The notes under the pieces: model-generated
The model's input: only the letters and a program-made list of their open reading frames with translations
The model's database searches: none
What the model was told of the DNA's origin: nothing
Shown here: positions 22,301 to 32,721 of the stretch, one piece after another
Position numbering within the stretch: position 1 is the first letter of the stretch
How the letters are laid out: each line of letters starts with the position of its first letter
Position numbers and translations under genes: made by a program
From: Posidonia oceanica
Taxonomy: Eukaryota; Streptophyta; Magnoliopsida; Alismatales; Posidoniaceae
Assembly (NCBI GenBank): GCA_037176725.1
Contig: JAZBRS010000020.1
Span: 52,170,001 to 52,234,000 of the forward strand
DNA length: 64,000 nt
Reading direction: 5' to 3'

Positions 22301-24927
22301 TCGTCAGCTGCTCGCGAAGGCTGGAGCGGCTTCAGGAAGTGCTTCTGTTGCTTCTCGATCGATCGAACGCGAGCTTCGAAGCTCAGCTGAAGATCCGGAG
22401 TTTTTGGGTTCACAGAATGTTGCCGGAGGTGGGGGAGGTTGCTGTCACCCTTTGGATCGAGCGGGGGCTTCCAGTGGCTTGCTGGAGGTCGGGTGGATGT
22501 TTCTGGAGGGTTAGCTTAGGTCTGTGGAGGCTGTGGGTGAAGTTTGCTGGTGGAGTGGATTTTGGACAGAAGGTGGCACAGGTGTTTGTGGTGAAGTTTG
22601 CAGTCTGTGATGAGGGAAAGGGCTGAAGGTCGGGTAGCTCAGGGAGGTAGTGTCCTGGCGAGCAACGGGGCAGAGTTTGGGGAGGAGAAGCGGCCTGTGG
22701 TGCGGGGAATTTTGGGAAGGAAGAGAGTTGGGTTCTGTCTAGATTTCAGAAGGCTTGGGGGAGAATGCTGGGTTGTTTCGTGTGTGGAACGGAGGGTTGT
22801 GTTGCAGGAAGTTCGGGCGAGATTCGGGGGGTAATTCCGAGCGATTTCGGAGGAGTTCTGGGTCTTGGTTTGCAGTGGAGGGAAGAAGTCCCAGTCCTCG
22901 TTTCTAGGTGGATTCTAGAGGAAAAAAAGGGTTCTCTCTGGCTAGGAATCACTCGGGGGTCCGGTCTCTTCTGGGGATGCTTCGGTCCTCTGGTTTCTTC
23001 TCCTCTCCTCCTCTCGGTTAAGGTTCTGATCTCTCCTCCATTTTGATTTGCAGGTCTGCAAGACTGTGGCAATTAAATGCCGAGGAGGGGTGATGGCAGG
23101 AGCACGAACGAGGTTCGGCGCACGCCGGTCCGGTCCGAGCAGATGGCGTGCGAGCGCAAGCCTGGCAATGGCAAGAGGCTGTCGGAGGCTGACTGTGGCA
23201 GGAGCTCAAAGAAGAAGAGGAGGTACTGTGCGGAGGGAAGGAGGAAGAAGAGAGCTGCGTCGTGGGCCGGGCCGCGAAGTTTGAAAAAAAAGAAAAGAAA
23301 GAAAAAAGAGGAGAGGAGGGAATGGACTGGACCGGGCCCGGCAGGGAAAAGAAAAGAAAGAAAAAAGATAGGAGGAGGAAGAGAAATGGAGGAGAAGAAA
23401 GAGGAGAAATAAATTGGAAAAAAAATAAAATAAAAATAAGTAAAATATTAGTGTGATTGTGTTGTAGGTTAGGGTCTTGATTAAATTTTTTAATGACTGT
23501 TTTTAGGTTAATTAGTGTGGTTTAAAGGGGTTTTGGGCTTGATTAGGGTTTTAGGGTTTCTTTTGTTTTTAATTCGTTTTCCACTTGATTAAGTGTTTGT
23601 TAAACCTTTTTTAAATTGTTTTTAAAATTGTGTTTTTCTTGTTAAGCATTTAGGATGTTAATTAGGATTTTTTAGGATTTATTTTTAGGTTAATTAGGAT
23701 GGGTTATGGGCTTTTAGTTTTAGTCTTTTAGGATTTTCTTTCATAAGTCTTTTGAATTAGGTTTTGTGATTTTTTATTTATTAATTTTTCTTGATGTTTT
23801 TTAATTGGGTTTCTCTTGTCTGATTAAGTGTTCTTTAAGTCTTTTAAATGTGTTCTTCATTTTCTTTTTAATTAAGTCCTTAGGTTGTTTTTTTTCTTAG
23901 GTTTGTTAGGTTAGGCCTTTTCTTTCATTAATTGTTTATCTTAGTGTTCTTAATTGTTTTTTTTTTTTTTAAGGTTTGCTTTTTAATTATCTTGATGGGG
24001 TTTTTACCTTTGGTGGGTTTTGATTTTGTTTTAGTTTTTTTTCTTGATTTTACGGTATTTTCTTTTGGTTTGTTTTGCATTTTTTAGTTTGCATGCTTGA
24101 TTTTCTTTTTAGCTTGATTTAATTAGGTTTAAGTTTTTAATTGTTTGTTTAATGTTTTTAAATTGTTTTTCTTAGAGTTCTGATTTGTTTCTCTTATGTT
24201 TTGGAGTTTTACAGATTTTTATGGCTTTTTATGGATTTTAGCAAAAGAAAGAAAAGGAAAAGAGAAGGAGGAAGGAAATGGAAAAAGGGAGAAATAAAAG
24301 GGAAAGAGATGAGTTGGAGGAAAATGATTTTTTAAAATTCAGGGAAAAAGCTAAAAATAAAGTAAAAATAGGAATAAGATAGAGAAGGGATAGAAGCACA
24401 AAGAGGGCCCACACGCAGGCAGGAAAAAGGGCAAGAAGGGGATGAAAAGAGAGATGATAATCAGGAGAGAGAGAGGAGAGAGAAAATGATTATCCCGGAG
24501 AGAGAAAAGGATAATTTGGCCAAAAGGAGGTCTTAGAGGTTTCGGAAAGGGGTGAAATTTGGTGGGTGTGTAGTCTAGGGTCTCTAGTCTTGCTTCTGAG
24601 GTTTTGGTTTGATTCCAAGGAGGTTTTGGAGGGGTTTTGAGGTGTAGAAAAAGGGTAGTTTTGCCTAAGTTTCCTAGGATTTTTGGGAGGGGTTCTGGTT
24701 TGAAATTTTGCAGGCTTTTTGGGGGGTTTACTAAGTCAGCAAGGGTGAGTTTTCCTATGGATTTTGGTTAGTTTTCAGATTCGGGAAAGGGGTAAAGGCT
24801 TAGGTCAAGTTTGCTTGATTTTGAAGGTAAAGAAGAGGATTAGGGTTTGGGTTTAGGTTAGGGTTTGAGTCCAGCAATCACTAGGAGGGCTCCAATCGAT
24901 CCAGCCTGTCAAAATAGGGTGTCAACA
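19389..24927 (-). repeat. E2 3' LTR (5.5 kb)
   Basis: Starts TGTAGTAATCCC and ends GGGTGTCAACA; followed by the polypurine tract, which makes it the 3' LTR of a minus-strand element. Contents from left: primer-site mimic (19554-19564), conserved hairpin motif GGAAGGTGTTAGGCACCC (19763-19780), CACGCAAAACGGTGCGAGAA array (about 20090-20450), a splice-donor-like CAAGGTAAGT on the minus strand (20526-20517), AATGCAAT-rich region (20760-21730), GC-rich block (21780-22160), unique block (22200-23260), GA-rich tract (23260-23420), long T-rich stretch (23440-24240) and a G-rich end. Its reading frames are compositional artefacts. Confidence 0.9.
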
Positions 24928-24943
24928 GATGCCCCTCCTTGAG
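24928..24943 (-). other. Polypurine tract of E2
   Basis: Minus-strand CAAGGAGGGGCATC abuts TGTTGACACC at the 3' LTR start. This is where plus-strand DNA synthesis is primed after RNase H cleavage. E3 has CAGGGAGGGGCATC in the same place. Confidence 0.75.
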
Positions 24944-25850
24944 CAAGGTCAAGCGGAGCGAGGCCGCTGCTCAGGGTTGACAAGACACCCCATCTGACCG
25001 GCGGAAGCAGCGGGTTGCTATGGGCGTGAGCTACTTATTCGGCGGATGCACCGAAAATCGTAGCCCGTTGCCGCAATGCAGGATGCAGGGTGCAGATGGA
25101 TGAATGTGCGGTGTGTAAATGCAAATGGTATGCTTATGCTAAAGCTTATTGCGCTGTACTCCTCTAGGGGAAAGCGAGATGGTGCATGCACGCGAGAGGG
25201 TGGAAAATGCAATGCAAGATCGTCGGACAATACTTCGGGAGAGTCAGGCGAGGGGGTGCGCTGAGCGGTGTGCAACTCTAGCGTGGGGGTGCCGTTTGCC
25301 AAGCTTCTCCTGTAGGCATAGGCGATGCGAGTGCTGAAAGTAAAAGGCTGAAAAGTAAAGATGCTGGAAAGTAAAGATGCTGGAAAGTATAGTGCTGAGA
25401 AGTAAAGTGTTGAGAAGTAAATATGCTGTGGATGTGCATGTGGTGGCGGGCACAGGCCCGGGAAGGCGAAGTGCGGAAGTTGGTGTAAGGACCACAGAGG
25501 AGCAGTAGCGCAATAAGGGTGCAATGTTATGCAATGTTATGCAGTGGAATGCAGGATATAAACAGCGGAGTGCCGGGCATACGGAACCGGGAAAACGATC
25601 CCAAGGCCGCATACTACTGCGAGTATCATCCAGAGTCGGCAAGCTGCGAAAGTCTTGCGGGTGCTGAGGATGATACCTTAGGCAATACACGAGCCAGGGG
25701 TTCGAATCCTAAGCACGCCATGCCCGTGTAATGATGGAATGCAGTACTAGGACTGACTCTACAGAGGACACAAGGAAGCTATATGATGTTATGCAATGCG
25801 AATGCTGATGATATGCAACAAAATGCTATTTACTCTACGGTGAAATGAGT
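24944..25850 (-). other. E2 3' untranslated part, conserved block then unassigned
   Basis: The first ~140 bp (24944-25085) match E3 44226-44365 closely, including GTCAAGCGGAGCGAGGCCGC, CAAGACACCCCATCTGACCGG and TTATTCGGCGGATGCACCGAA, although both elements are otherwise diverged. The rest, about 25085-25850, holds AAGTAAAGATGCTGGAAAGT-like short repeats (25340-25430) and no recognisable gene; the frames of 148-168 residues on the minus strand resemble no family I know and are probably accidental. Confidence 0.6.
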
Positions 25851-26200
25851 GATAAGTTAACGGACCTATCGTCGGATAGTTGGGGGGTATCGGCCCGCTA
25901 AGGAGTTAACGGACTCATCACCGGATAGTTAGGGCTATCAGCCCACTGATGAGTTGACGGACTCATCACCGGATAGTTAAGGCTATCAGCCCGCTGAGGA
26001 GTTAACGGACTCATCACCGGATAGTTAGGGCTATCAGCCCGAACGAGGAGTTAACGGACTCATCGCCGGATAGTTAGGGCTATCAGCCCGAATGAGAGTT
26101 GACGGACTCATCACCGGATAGTTAGGGCTATCAGCCCGAACGAGGAGTTAACGGACTCATCGCCGGATAGTTAGGGCTATCAGCCCGAATGAGGGTGGAA
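25851..26200 (-). repeat. E2 tandem hairpin array 1 (~50-bp units)
   Basis: About seven units. Each unit has two inverted repeats written on the plus strand: GATGAGT-TGACGG-ACTCATC (25948-25967) and GATAG-TTAGGG-CTATC (25924-25939), followed by AGCCCG. Units vary in bases but keep the pairing. The array lies in the 3' untranslated part of the element, where Ogre-type elements are known to carry fast-changing tandem repeats. Confidence 0.85.
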
Positions 26201-26620
26201 AGTGGGCCGGATACCGAACCAGAAGGTGCGGCAGAGGTCCAGAGACACTCCCGCGACAGTTGGGGATGTCAGCCCAAACGAGGATGGAAATGGGATACCG
26301 AAGGGCAGCAAACAAGATGCCCCTGGTATCAGGATGATACTAGGGGACAGCCGAAGCACTCCTGGTACCGAAATGCGAGGATGGATAGATGAATGGATGA
26401 TAGGTTGACGAACCTATCGCCGGGCAGTTAGGGGTGCCAGCCCAATCGGGTGAGGGGGACGATACCAAAGGGCAGCCAAAAAGGATGCCCCTGGTATCAG
26501 GATGATACCAGGGGACAGCCAAAGCGCCCCTGGCACCAGAATGCAAGGGTGGATGAACAGGCGGATGGATGATAGGTTGACGAACCCATCACCGAGCAGT
26601 TAGGGGTGCCAGCCCGGATG
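26201..26620 (-). repeat. E2 divergent hairpin units and 12-bp perfect hairpins
   Basis: Continues array 1 with diverged units, each keeping a pairable stem: GACA/TGTC (26255-26270), GATAGGTT/AACCTATC (26399-26418) and GGCA/TGCC (26423-26438). Between them are two copies (26320-26346 and 26488-26514) of a 27-nt hairpin whose arms are CCCCTGGTATCA and TGATACCAGGGG around loop GGA. The first copy has one change, which still allows a G-U pair. Short frames across it are not coding. Confidence 0.8.
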
Positions 26621-28120
26621 CAAAGAATGAGGGATGCGAACGGGTACATAGAAAACAGGAAACCCCCCGTGGTGGGTGTGCAATGGTCTCAACGCGGACA
26701 TGCTTCGTAACGTCACGAGGTGACAAACGAGGGACATGCCGTTCATCCAGGACCTACCCAACGCGGTGGGCGGCAAAACTTTGAAAAACGCAGAGCCTCT
26801 GAGCGAGGTCAGGTAAAGAGTGCTCATCCTTGGCTCCAATTTTCGAAAACAGGGTGAAGAGAAGGTAAGTTATTACAGCATGCATTTTTTGGTGGCTTTG
26901 GACTCAAAAGCAACTGCGCTAAAAGGGTGCTCCTGCACTTCCTGACTTAGGAGACTCGATCCTCGAGCAACGCCATGCCAAGTTGTGGTCGGTGGCTCTC
27001 TTTCTCACTCTTAGCTCAGGATGAGGCTTTGGCTTCGCAGAGAATAGCCTTTGGCTGCAGGTAGGTAGCAGAAACGTTGGATGCACCTTCACAGCCTCCA
27101 TCTTAATTCCTCGGGGACCGACTACCGCTATTGACGCTCACAGGATGATGTTTCTTTTCCCCTCATGAGTGATTGGATCTGCATCTAGCCTTCTTGGAAG
27201 TAAGTGTTGTCTGCACAGGGGCTGGAGCGTGCTGCTGTGCTCGGAGGGTGGGGCCAGGTCCTCCATATATGATGTCTTGTGCAGTTGCCAGTGTGGCGCT
27301 TGAAGTTGATAACTGAGGTGGCTTTGATGCTCGTCCGTATCACTCCTCTCATGAGCGCCTTCTTTCTTCGACTTCTTTCTTCATTTTTCTTTTGTGCTCA
27401 GCATGCATATCAAGTTATCATATTCTTTTGCTCACATGATCTCTATTCTTTTGGGATATGCATGTCTTCGCCCTCTTGGGGTAGCGGTCCCTGATGAGGC
27501 ATTAAGAGTTCGGCTGATCCGCGTACACCCTCAGCCTCTGCAATGTGTGCTTACAGCCTCTGGCTATGCTCCGGTCTGCTTCGGTCCTCTCCATGTTCGG
27601 TGGACTCTCTCGATAAGGTGGATCTCGCTTGTAGTGTTCTAAAACTTAGCGAGATGCTCTATTCTGCTCTCAATCTCACTTTGTAGCCACATGCAAGAGA
27701 TGGCGCTGCTCAGGTGAGACCTGCCTAAGACTGTCACTGCTTGATATCCTCCAAGCGCTGCTTGCTTGTCCATAGCCAGGTTTTTGATTATACAAATGTT
27801 TATGGGTTTTGTATTTTTTAGAAGGGAAGGGACAAGCATGTTTTTAGGTTTTTGCATCGGTTTTGTATTTTTTATGGTTTTTTTTTTTAGGTTTAAGAAA
27901 ATATGAAAGGGAAAACCAACAACAATGCGAGAAAATATTTTTGCGTTTTTTGATTTTCTTGATTTTTTTTTTTGGCGTTTTTGTGCTTTATAGGATGCAA
28001 GAAATGGCATGTATGTGCAGAAGGTGATATGCATGATGACAGATATGTGCAAGATGAACGTGCAGAGTGATAAATGAGGTGATACGTGCAGAGAGTGGCA
28101 AATGTGTGCAGCAGAATATG
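26621..28120 (-). other. E2 interior, unassigned
   Basis: A 1.5 kb stretch of ordinary composition with no open frame longer than about 140 codons and no motif I can place on either strand. It may be a decayed 3' ORF or a pol remnant; I could not confirm homology to the extra ORF of E3. T-rich and A-rich runs occur at 27810-27990. Confidence 0.4.
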
Positions 28121-28345
28121 CCGAGTGATAGGTTGACGGACCTATCGCCGAATAGTTAGGGATATCAGCCCGAATGATGACAGGTTAACGGACCTATCGC
28201 CGAATAGTTAGGGATATCAGCCCGAATGATGACAGGTTAACGGACCTATCGCCGAATAGTTAGGGATATCAGCCCGAACGATGACAGGTTAACGGACCTA
28301 TCGCCGAATAGTTAGGGATATCAGCCCGAATGATGACATGAATGC
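28121..28345 (-). repeat. E2 tandem hairpin array 2
   Basis: Four near-identical units of about 53 bp, GACAGGTTAACGGACCTATC followed by GCCGAATAGTTAGGGATATC and AGCCCGAATGAT. They are related to array 1 but form a separate, more homogeneous block, which suggests recent local amplification. The first unit keeps a perfect 7-bp stem (GATAGGT/ACCTATC). Confidence 0.8.
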
Positions 28346-28482
28346 AAGAAGTAGCAGGGATGCATGCTCTTTAATGAGTTTTTGTTGATTTTATGCTTTT
28401 TATGATTTTCAGGCAAGGCGAAAAAGAGCCGCAAAAACAAAACAAAACGAAAAGAAAGGCAATGTAGAAAACAGAAGAGAGG

Positions 28483-28662
28483 TTAGAAGGGCTTACCTGT
28501 CAGCAACCTCGGGAGGGAGACGCTGGGTTCGCTCCTACGCTGCTGATGTTGTCGGCGGGGTCCACTGTTGGCAGTGCGGGGAGCACTGGGGCTGCAAAAG
28601 TTGGAGAAGAAATTACCTAGATGACGCTGCACCTGGTCTTGCTGTCGACGCTGCCGTTGCAT
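28483..28662 (-). CDS. Small Arg/Gln-rich ORF downstream of E2 gag
   Basis: An ATG at 28662-28660 opens 59 codons to a TAA at 28485-28483, starting MQRQRRQQDQVQRH and containing a second basic run, RRQHQQRR. It is not recognisable. It lies about 220 bp downstream of the gag stop in the same strand. The basic composition could suit nucleic-acid binding, but length and position are also consistent with a chance frame or with the rump of a lost gag-pol linker. A splice-donor-like ACAGGTAAGC overlaps its 3' end. Confidence 0.25.
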   Translation of the reverse strand: MQRQRRQQDQVQRHLGNFFSNFCSPSAPRTANSGPRRQHQQRRSEPSVSLPRLLTGKPF

Positions 28663-28877
28663 CTCCGAGCGTCCCTCGGACGAGATAGGGAGGACGGAAG
28701 AAGGGGATCACGCCGATGGGATCAGAAGGGTCCATCGGAGCAGAGCGGGATTCAGAGAAGATTGGGGTAACCCCCCGAGGTTCCAGCAGCTGCGGAGCCT
28801 ATAGGCTTGGAAAAGGAAGGGTCGGCTACACTAGGGCGTGCAAGTGCAAGTGCAGGTGTATGTGTATGTGTAGGCTC

Positions 28878-30920
28878 CTACTTGCCAACGCTGATGATCC
28901 TGCGGTCGATCAGGCGTTGAACGGCATCCCGGAGAGTGAGGCAGTTGTCCGTCGAGTGCCCGGTGGCCCGGTGGAAACTGCAGAACTGATCCGTATCATG
29001 CCACCACGGAGGGAGGTTTGGTGACGGACAGACAGCCGAGAGTCTCAGGAGCGACTCAACTTGAGGGAAGATGGCACTCAGTGGTCCGAGGAGAGGCGTG
29101 TAATCACACTCAGCCCGACGAGGTCGTCTTTGCCCTGGATGGAGTCCTTGCCGAGCGGGTGCGACGTGATGCACGGGCTCGACGGTGGCAGTGTGCTCAG
29201 TGGGTGCAAAATTAGGTGCGTGCTCTAGCGGAAAAGGGTCTAGTTGACTCTCTGCATAGGTAGGCTCTTCGGGAAGATCGACACATAATTCGGAGAGTTG
29301 TTCAGAGCGGTCAGGAGTGGAGCTGCTGTTGTTGTTGCTGCGGCGATTGCTGGAGGTGTTGGCCTGCCTAGCCAATGCAGAAAGTGCGGGGAAATGCCCA
29401 CTTCGCAGCGAGCTTTCCACACAGACACCAGCCCTAATCAGCGATGCATGACTAGTGATGTGCTGTATGCAAAGCAGAGTCCCAATCGCTGGTAGCGCCC
29501 CTTTAACGATCATCTCGATAGAATCCTCCTCGGAGGGTTTATCTTTGACCTGGGCGGCTAAGGAGCGCCAGCGACCGACATACTCCCCAAATGGCTCTTG
29601 GGGTCTCTGCCGGATGGCGACGAGATCCTCCCTCTTGGGGATCAGGTCGAGGTTGAAAGCATACTGCTCAAGGAAGGCCTGAGAAAGATCGGTCCAAGTT
29701 CGAACCGCTGCCATGTCAAGGGAAGTGAACCACTTGAGCGCGGGGCCGGTCAAACTCTTCTGAAACAGGTGGATAAGGAGCCTCTCATCAGCCTGAAGCT
29801 GAGCAAGGTCCCCGCAGTATGCCTTCAGATGCGAAATAGGACAGCCTTTACCATTGTATTTATCGAAGACCGGGATGCGGAACTTCGAAGGGAGTGTGGC
29901 CTCGGGAAAGAGACAAAGGTCGCGAAACTGGTAAGACTGGTGGTCCTTGCCCTGCACTAGACGTAGTGCTTTCTCCAGAACGTCCATCCTGTCATTGATG
30001 GGGTCTGGATTGGCTGCCGTAGGGGATGGTGTAGCAGGGGTAGGAACCACATACGCCGAGTGGGTCGCACCTAAGTGCTCCTCCGGATCCACCATCACGT
30101 CGCCTGGTGGAGCAACGGGATGGCCGGCGTATCCGTGCGTGCGTGCAGTGTCGGTAGGAAAGTATGCTGGGTTCTGAACCTGATGCAAGGGGGATGAGTA
30201 GGTAACATGCTGTGTGGTGCGAGGTACAGATTGTTGGGGCAACAGTTGCTACACAGGCGCGATGCTGGGCAGCGAACCAGTGGGATACTGTGCTCCAACC
30301 AGCCCAAGAGACTGATCACCAGGAAAGGGAGTTGTATGTAGTGCATAGTGTTGTGTAGAAGCAGGAGACGGATGCCGCGCCCCCATCACTGGAGCAGTGT
30401 GTAGCTGGGGCGATGGTCTAGGCGGGAGTGCAGTGTGTGCAACAGCAGGCCGCAGAGGAACCTCAGGGGCAACAGGAATACAAGAGGGTCGAACTGATAG
30501 AGCCATACCCTGCAGCCGTTGGATAGTGTCCATCAGGTGCTGGTACCGCACTTCAGGAGACCCGTGAGTGGGAACACTGAATTGCAGGACCGGCCGGGAG
30601 GCAGACTCAAGAGATTGAGAACCTAAAGCAAAGGTCATCGCAGTAGAAGGGATGTCGGGAACGACATATCCCCAGGACGAAGGGGTCAGAGGCGCCTCCA
30701 GAACGCAAGGGGCAGTCATCGAGACAGATCCGATGACTGGATCCGGAGTGGGGCAAGTTTGCCAAAGACTCGCAGCAGAAGGGAGTGCCCTAGACGCCTG
30801 AGGATGGAATCCTGGTGTCATAGAGGGCACAGAGCGAACAGAAGTGAAATCCGGAGAGACCCAAGTGGTAAACCCCTCCGAATCAGCGGTAAAGTGGAGC
30901 TCACCGACAGACTGGGCCAT
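28878..30920 (-). pseudogene. gag: E2 gag (Tat/Ogre type), one internal stop
   Basis: ATG at 30920 (MAQSVGEL...) to a stop at 28880-28878, about 680 codons with a single in-frame TAG at 30251-30249. N-terminal ~220 residues are Pro/Ser/Ala-rich. The capsid core follows, with FRIPVFDKYNGKGCPISHLK, YCGDLAQLQADERLLIHLFQ, LTGPALKWF and PQEPFGEYVGRWRSLAAQV, the retrotransposon gag pattern. The C-terminus has the Ogre-type zinc knuckle CSFHRATGHSTDNC and LRDAVQRLID. Gag forms the virus-like particle and packages the RNA. Except for the one stop this is the best preserved gene in the window; the TAG could be decay or, less likely, a readthrough site. Confidence 0.9.
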
Positions 30921-32703
30921 TGCTGACTGAGTCTAAGTGAGCGGAAGCTGCGACGAGAGAGAAAGAAGTAAAGTTCTAAGGAAAACTACTGCCGGAAGCG
31001 ACAAGTAGCTCAGAGGAAGGACGCTCAGAGTCCAGGCAGCGGATCTCGCACGTACCTGCAAAAGAGTAACGATGTTAGAGGTTGTATGCAATAAAGAGTT
31101 ATTAGGGGTGGCATGAATGGCACACGTGCAAATGAATGCCCTAAAAATGCGCTCTCTCACTGTGCAAGTCCTGAGTAGATGACCTACTAGGACACACTCG
31201 TGGGTAGTGGGTTTAGACAGACTCCAGGTCAGAAAAAAGCAGGTCCCCTGTCTAACTCCTGGCCCAAAGCTCAGGTAATAACAGGGTGGTGCGTTGGTGG
31301 CCTCGACCTTGCCGAAGCATGGGCGGTACCCTCCACTAACACCGACACGACCCCTGGACAAGGGGGGACAGACCGACTGACTTGTACCATGCCAAAAGCA
31401 GTGGAACAAGGGATCGGGACCATCCTTCGCAGACTGTGGGTGGACTCAGAAGAGAGAATGCATGCTTTCTAAGATGAGTCAATCATGCAAAATGCTTTAG
31501 AGTCTTTTACTTGCGTTTTATTAACCAGAAAGGGGGAAAATTGCAAGTTATTGGCTCTAGTTGTGCTTAGAAGTTATTGTTTAGCTTTATTGTAGCTTTT
31601 AGGTTAAGCAAAAGGGAGAGCAAACATGTTTCTACTATCCTAGGTATGGCATGTGCAAAAGGGAAGAAAATCAGTCAAATATGGCAGGCAAACAACATAC
31701 AACATAGCAAAAGGCAAGTGCATGGCATGTGCGAGTGTTTGTGAGCATGATAGTGAAGAGAGAGCATCCATCATGTCAAAAGGCATATAAGTAGGGCATG
31801 TGCGTGCATAGTGACATAGCAAATGTGTAAGAAAAGCATTCATCATTCAAAAAGCATGCATTGTTGCCAAACAAGTATGTAGACATGTATTGTGCGGGAA
31901 ATAAAGCAATAACAAGCAAATATGACAAGGAAAGTAAAGACAGGTAAGCTGTAAAGCAAATAGGAACAGAGGGGAGGAAAAAGGCAAGCAAACAAGCAAG
32001 TTAGACAAAGCAGAGCAAGACAGAGCAAAAAACCAAGGCAAAAGCAGCCGAGGGGGGGTGCAAAACCTAAGCAAAGTAGCCACGAGGCGACTTGCTAGGA
32101 GTTTGCACCGGAGAACGAGCAAAACAAACGAAGGAAACACACAAAAGCAAACAGACAAGGCAGACAAAGGCGCAAAGGCAAGCAAAGATGCGAAGCAAGC
32201 GAGCGAAAGCGAAGGCGAAAGCCGGAGTCTAGCATCCCCAGCGGAGTCGCCACTGTCGACTTCGCTGGGCAAAGCAGACAGGCAGGCAAGCAAGCAAAAG
32301 CAAGGCGAAAGGCATAAGGCAAACAAAGACACAAAGGCAAACAAAGATGCGAAAAGCGAGCAGGCGAAAGCCAAGGCGAAAGTCGGAGTCTAGCATCCCC
32401 AGCGGAGTCGCCACTGTCGACTTCGCTGGGCAAAGTAGACAGGCAGGCAAGCAAGCAAAAGCAAGGCAAAGAGCACAAAGGCAAACAAAGAACGCAAATC
32501 CCAAGCGAGCGAAAGCGAAGGCGAAAGCCGGAGTCTAGCATCCCCAGCGAAGTCGCCACTGTCGACTTCGCTGGGCAAAGCAGACAGGCAGGCAAGCAAG
32601 CAAAAGCAAGGCGAAAGGCACAAAGGCAAACAAAGACACAAAGGCAAACAAAGATGCGAAAAGCGAGCAGGCGAAAGCCAAGGCGAAAGCCAGAGTCTAG
32701 CAT
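30921..32703 (-). other. E2 5' leader
   Basis: Untranslated leader between gag and the primer site, aligning with E1 and E3. It has one copy of the block that is doubled in E1 (31085-31640), an AAGCAT/CAAGCA-rich middle (31640-32040), and the amplified primer-site repeats at 32040-32703. The Cys/Leu-rich minus-strand frames of up to 341 residues here arise from repetition and have no family resemblance. Confidence 0.7.
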
Positions 32704-32721
32704 CCCCAGCGGAGTCGCCAC
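32040..32721 (-). repeat. Tandemly amplified primer-site module in E2 leader
   Basis: Units of 145-162 bp. CCCCAGCG-type primer-site motifs start at 32236, 32397, 32542 and 32704; only the last abuts the LTR. Each internal copy continues into CACTGTCGACTTCGCTGGG, so the tRNA-like sequence is followed by its own near-complement and forms a 13-bp hairpin (32237-32269, 32398-32430, 32543-32575). The third is a perfect palindrome around loop CCACTGT. The remainder of each unit is GCAGGCAAGCAAGCAAAAGC-rich. Confidence 0.85.
32704..32721 (-). other. Primer binding site (tRNA-Arg type) of E2
   Basis: CCCCAGCGGAGTCGCCA plus one C lies directly against the LTR start TGTAGT at 32722; it matches the 3' acceptor end of plant tRNA-Arg (ACG). 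It defines the right-hand LTR as the 5' LTR. Confidence 0.85.

Noticed and set aside
25018..25690. Minus-strand frames of 148 and 168 residues in the E2 interior.
   Set aside because: No recognisable motif, overlapping frames and simple composition; probably chance.
25851..26200. Evenly spaced repeats resembling a CRISPR array.
   Set aside because: The spacers repeat along with the repeats, the host is a plant, and the array lies in a retrotransposon 3' region.
32704..32721. tRNA-Arg gene, because the sequence equals a tRNA 3' end.
   Set aside because: Only the 3' acceptor part is present, next to an LTR. It is a primer binding site.
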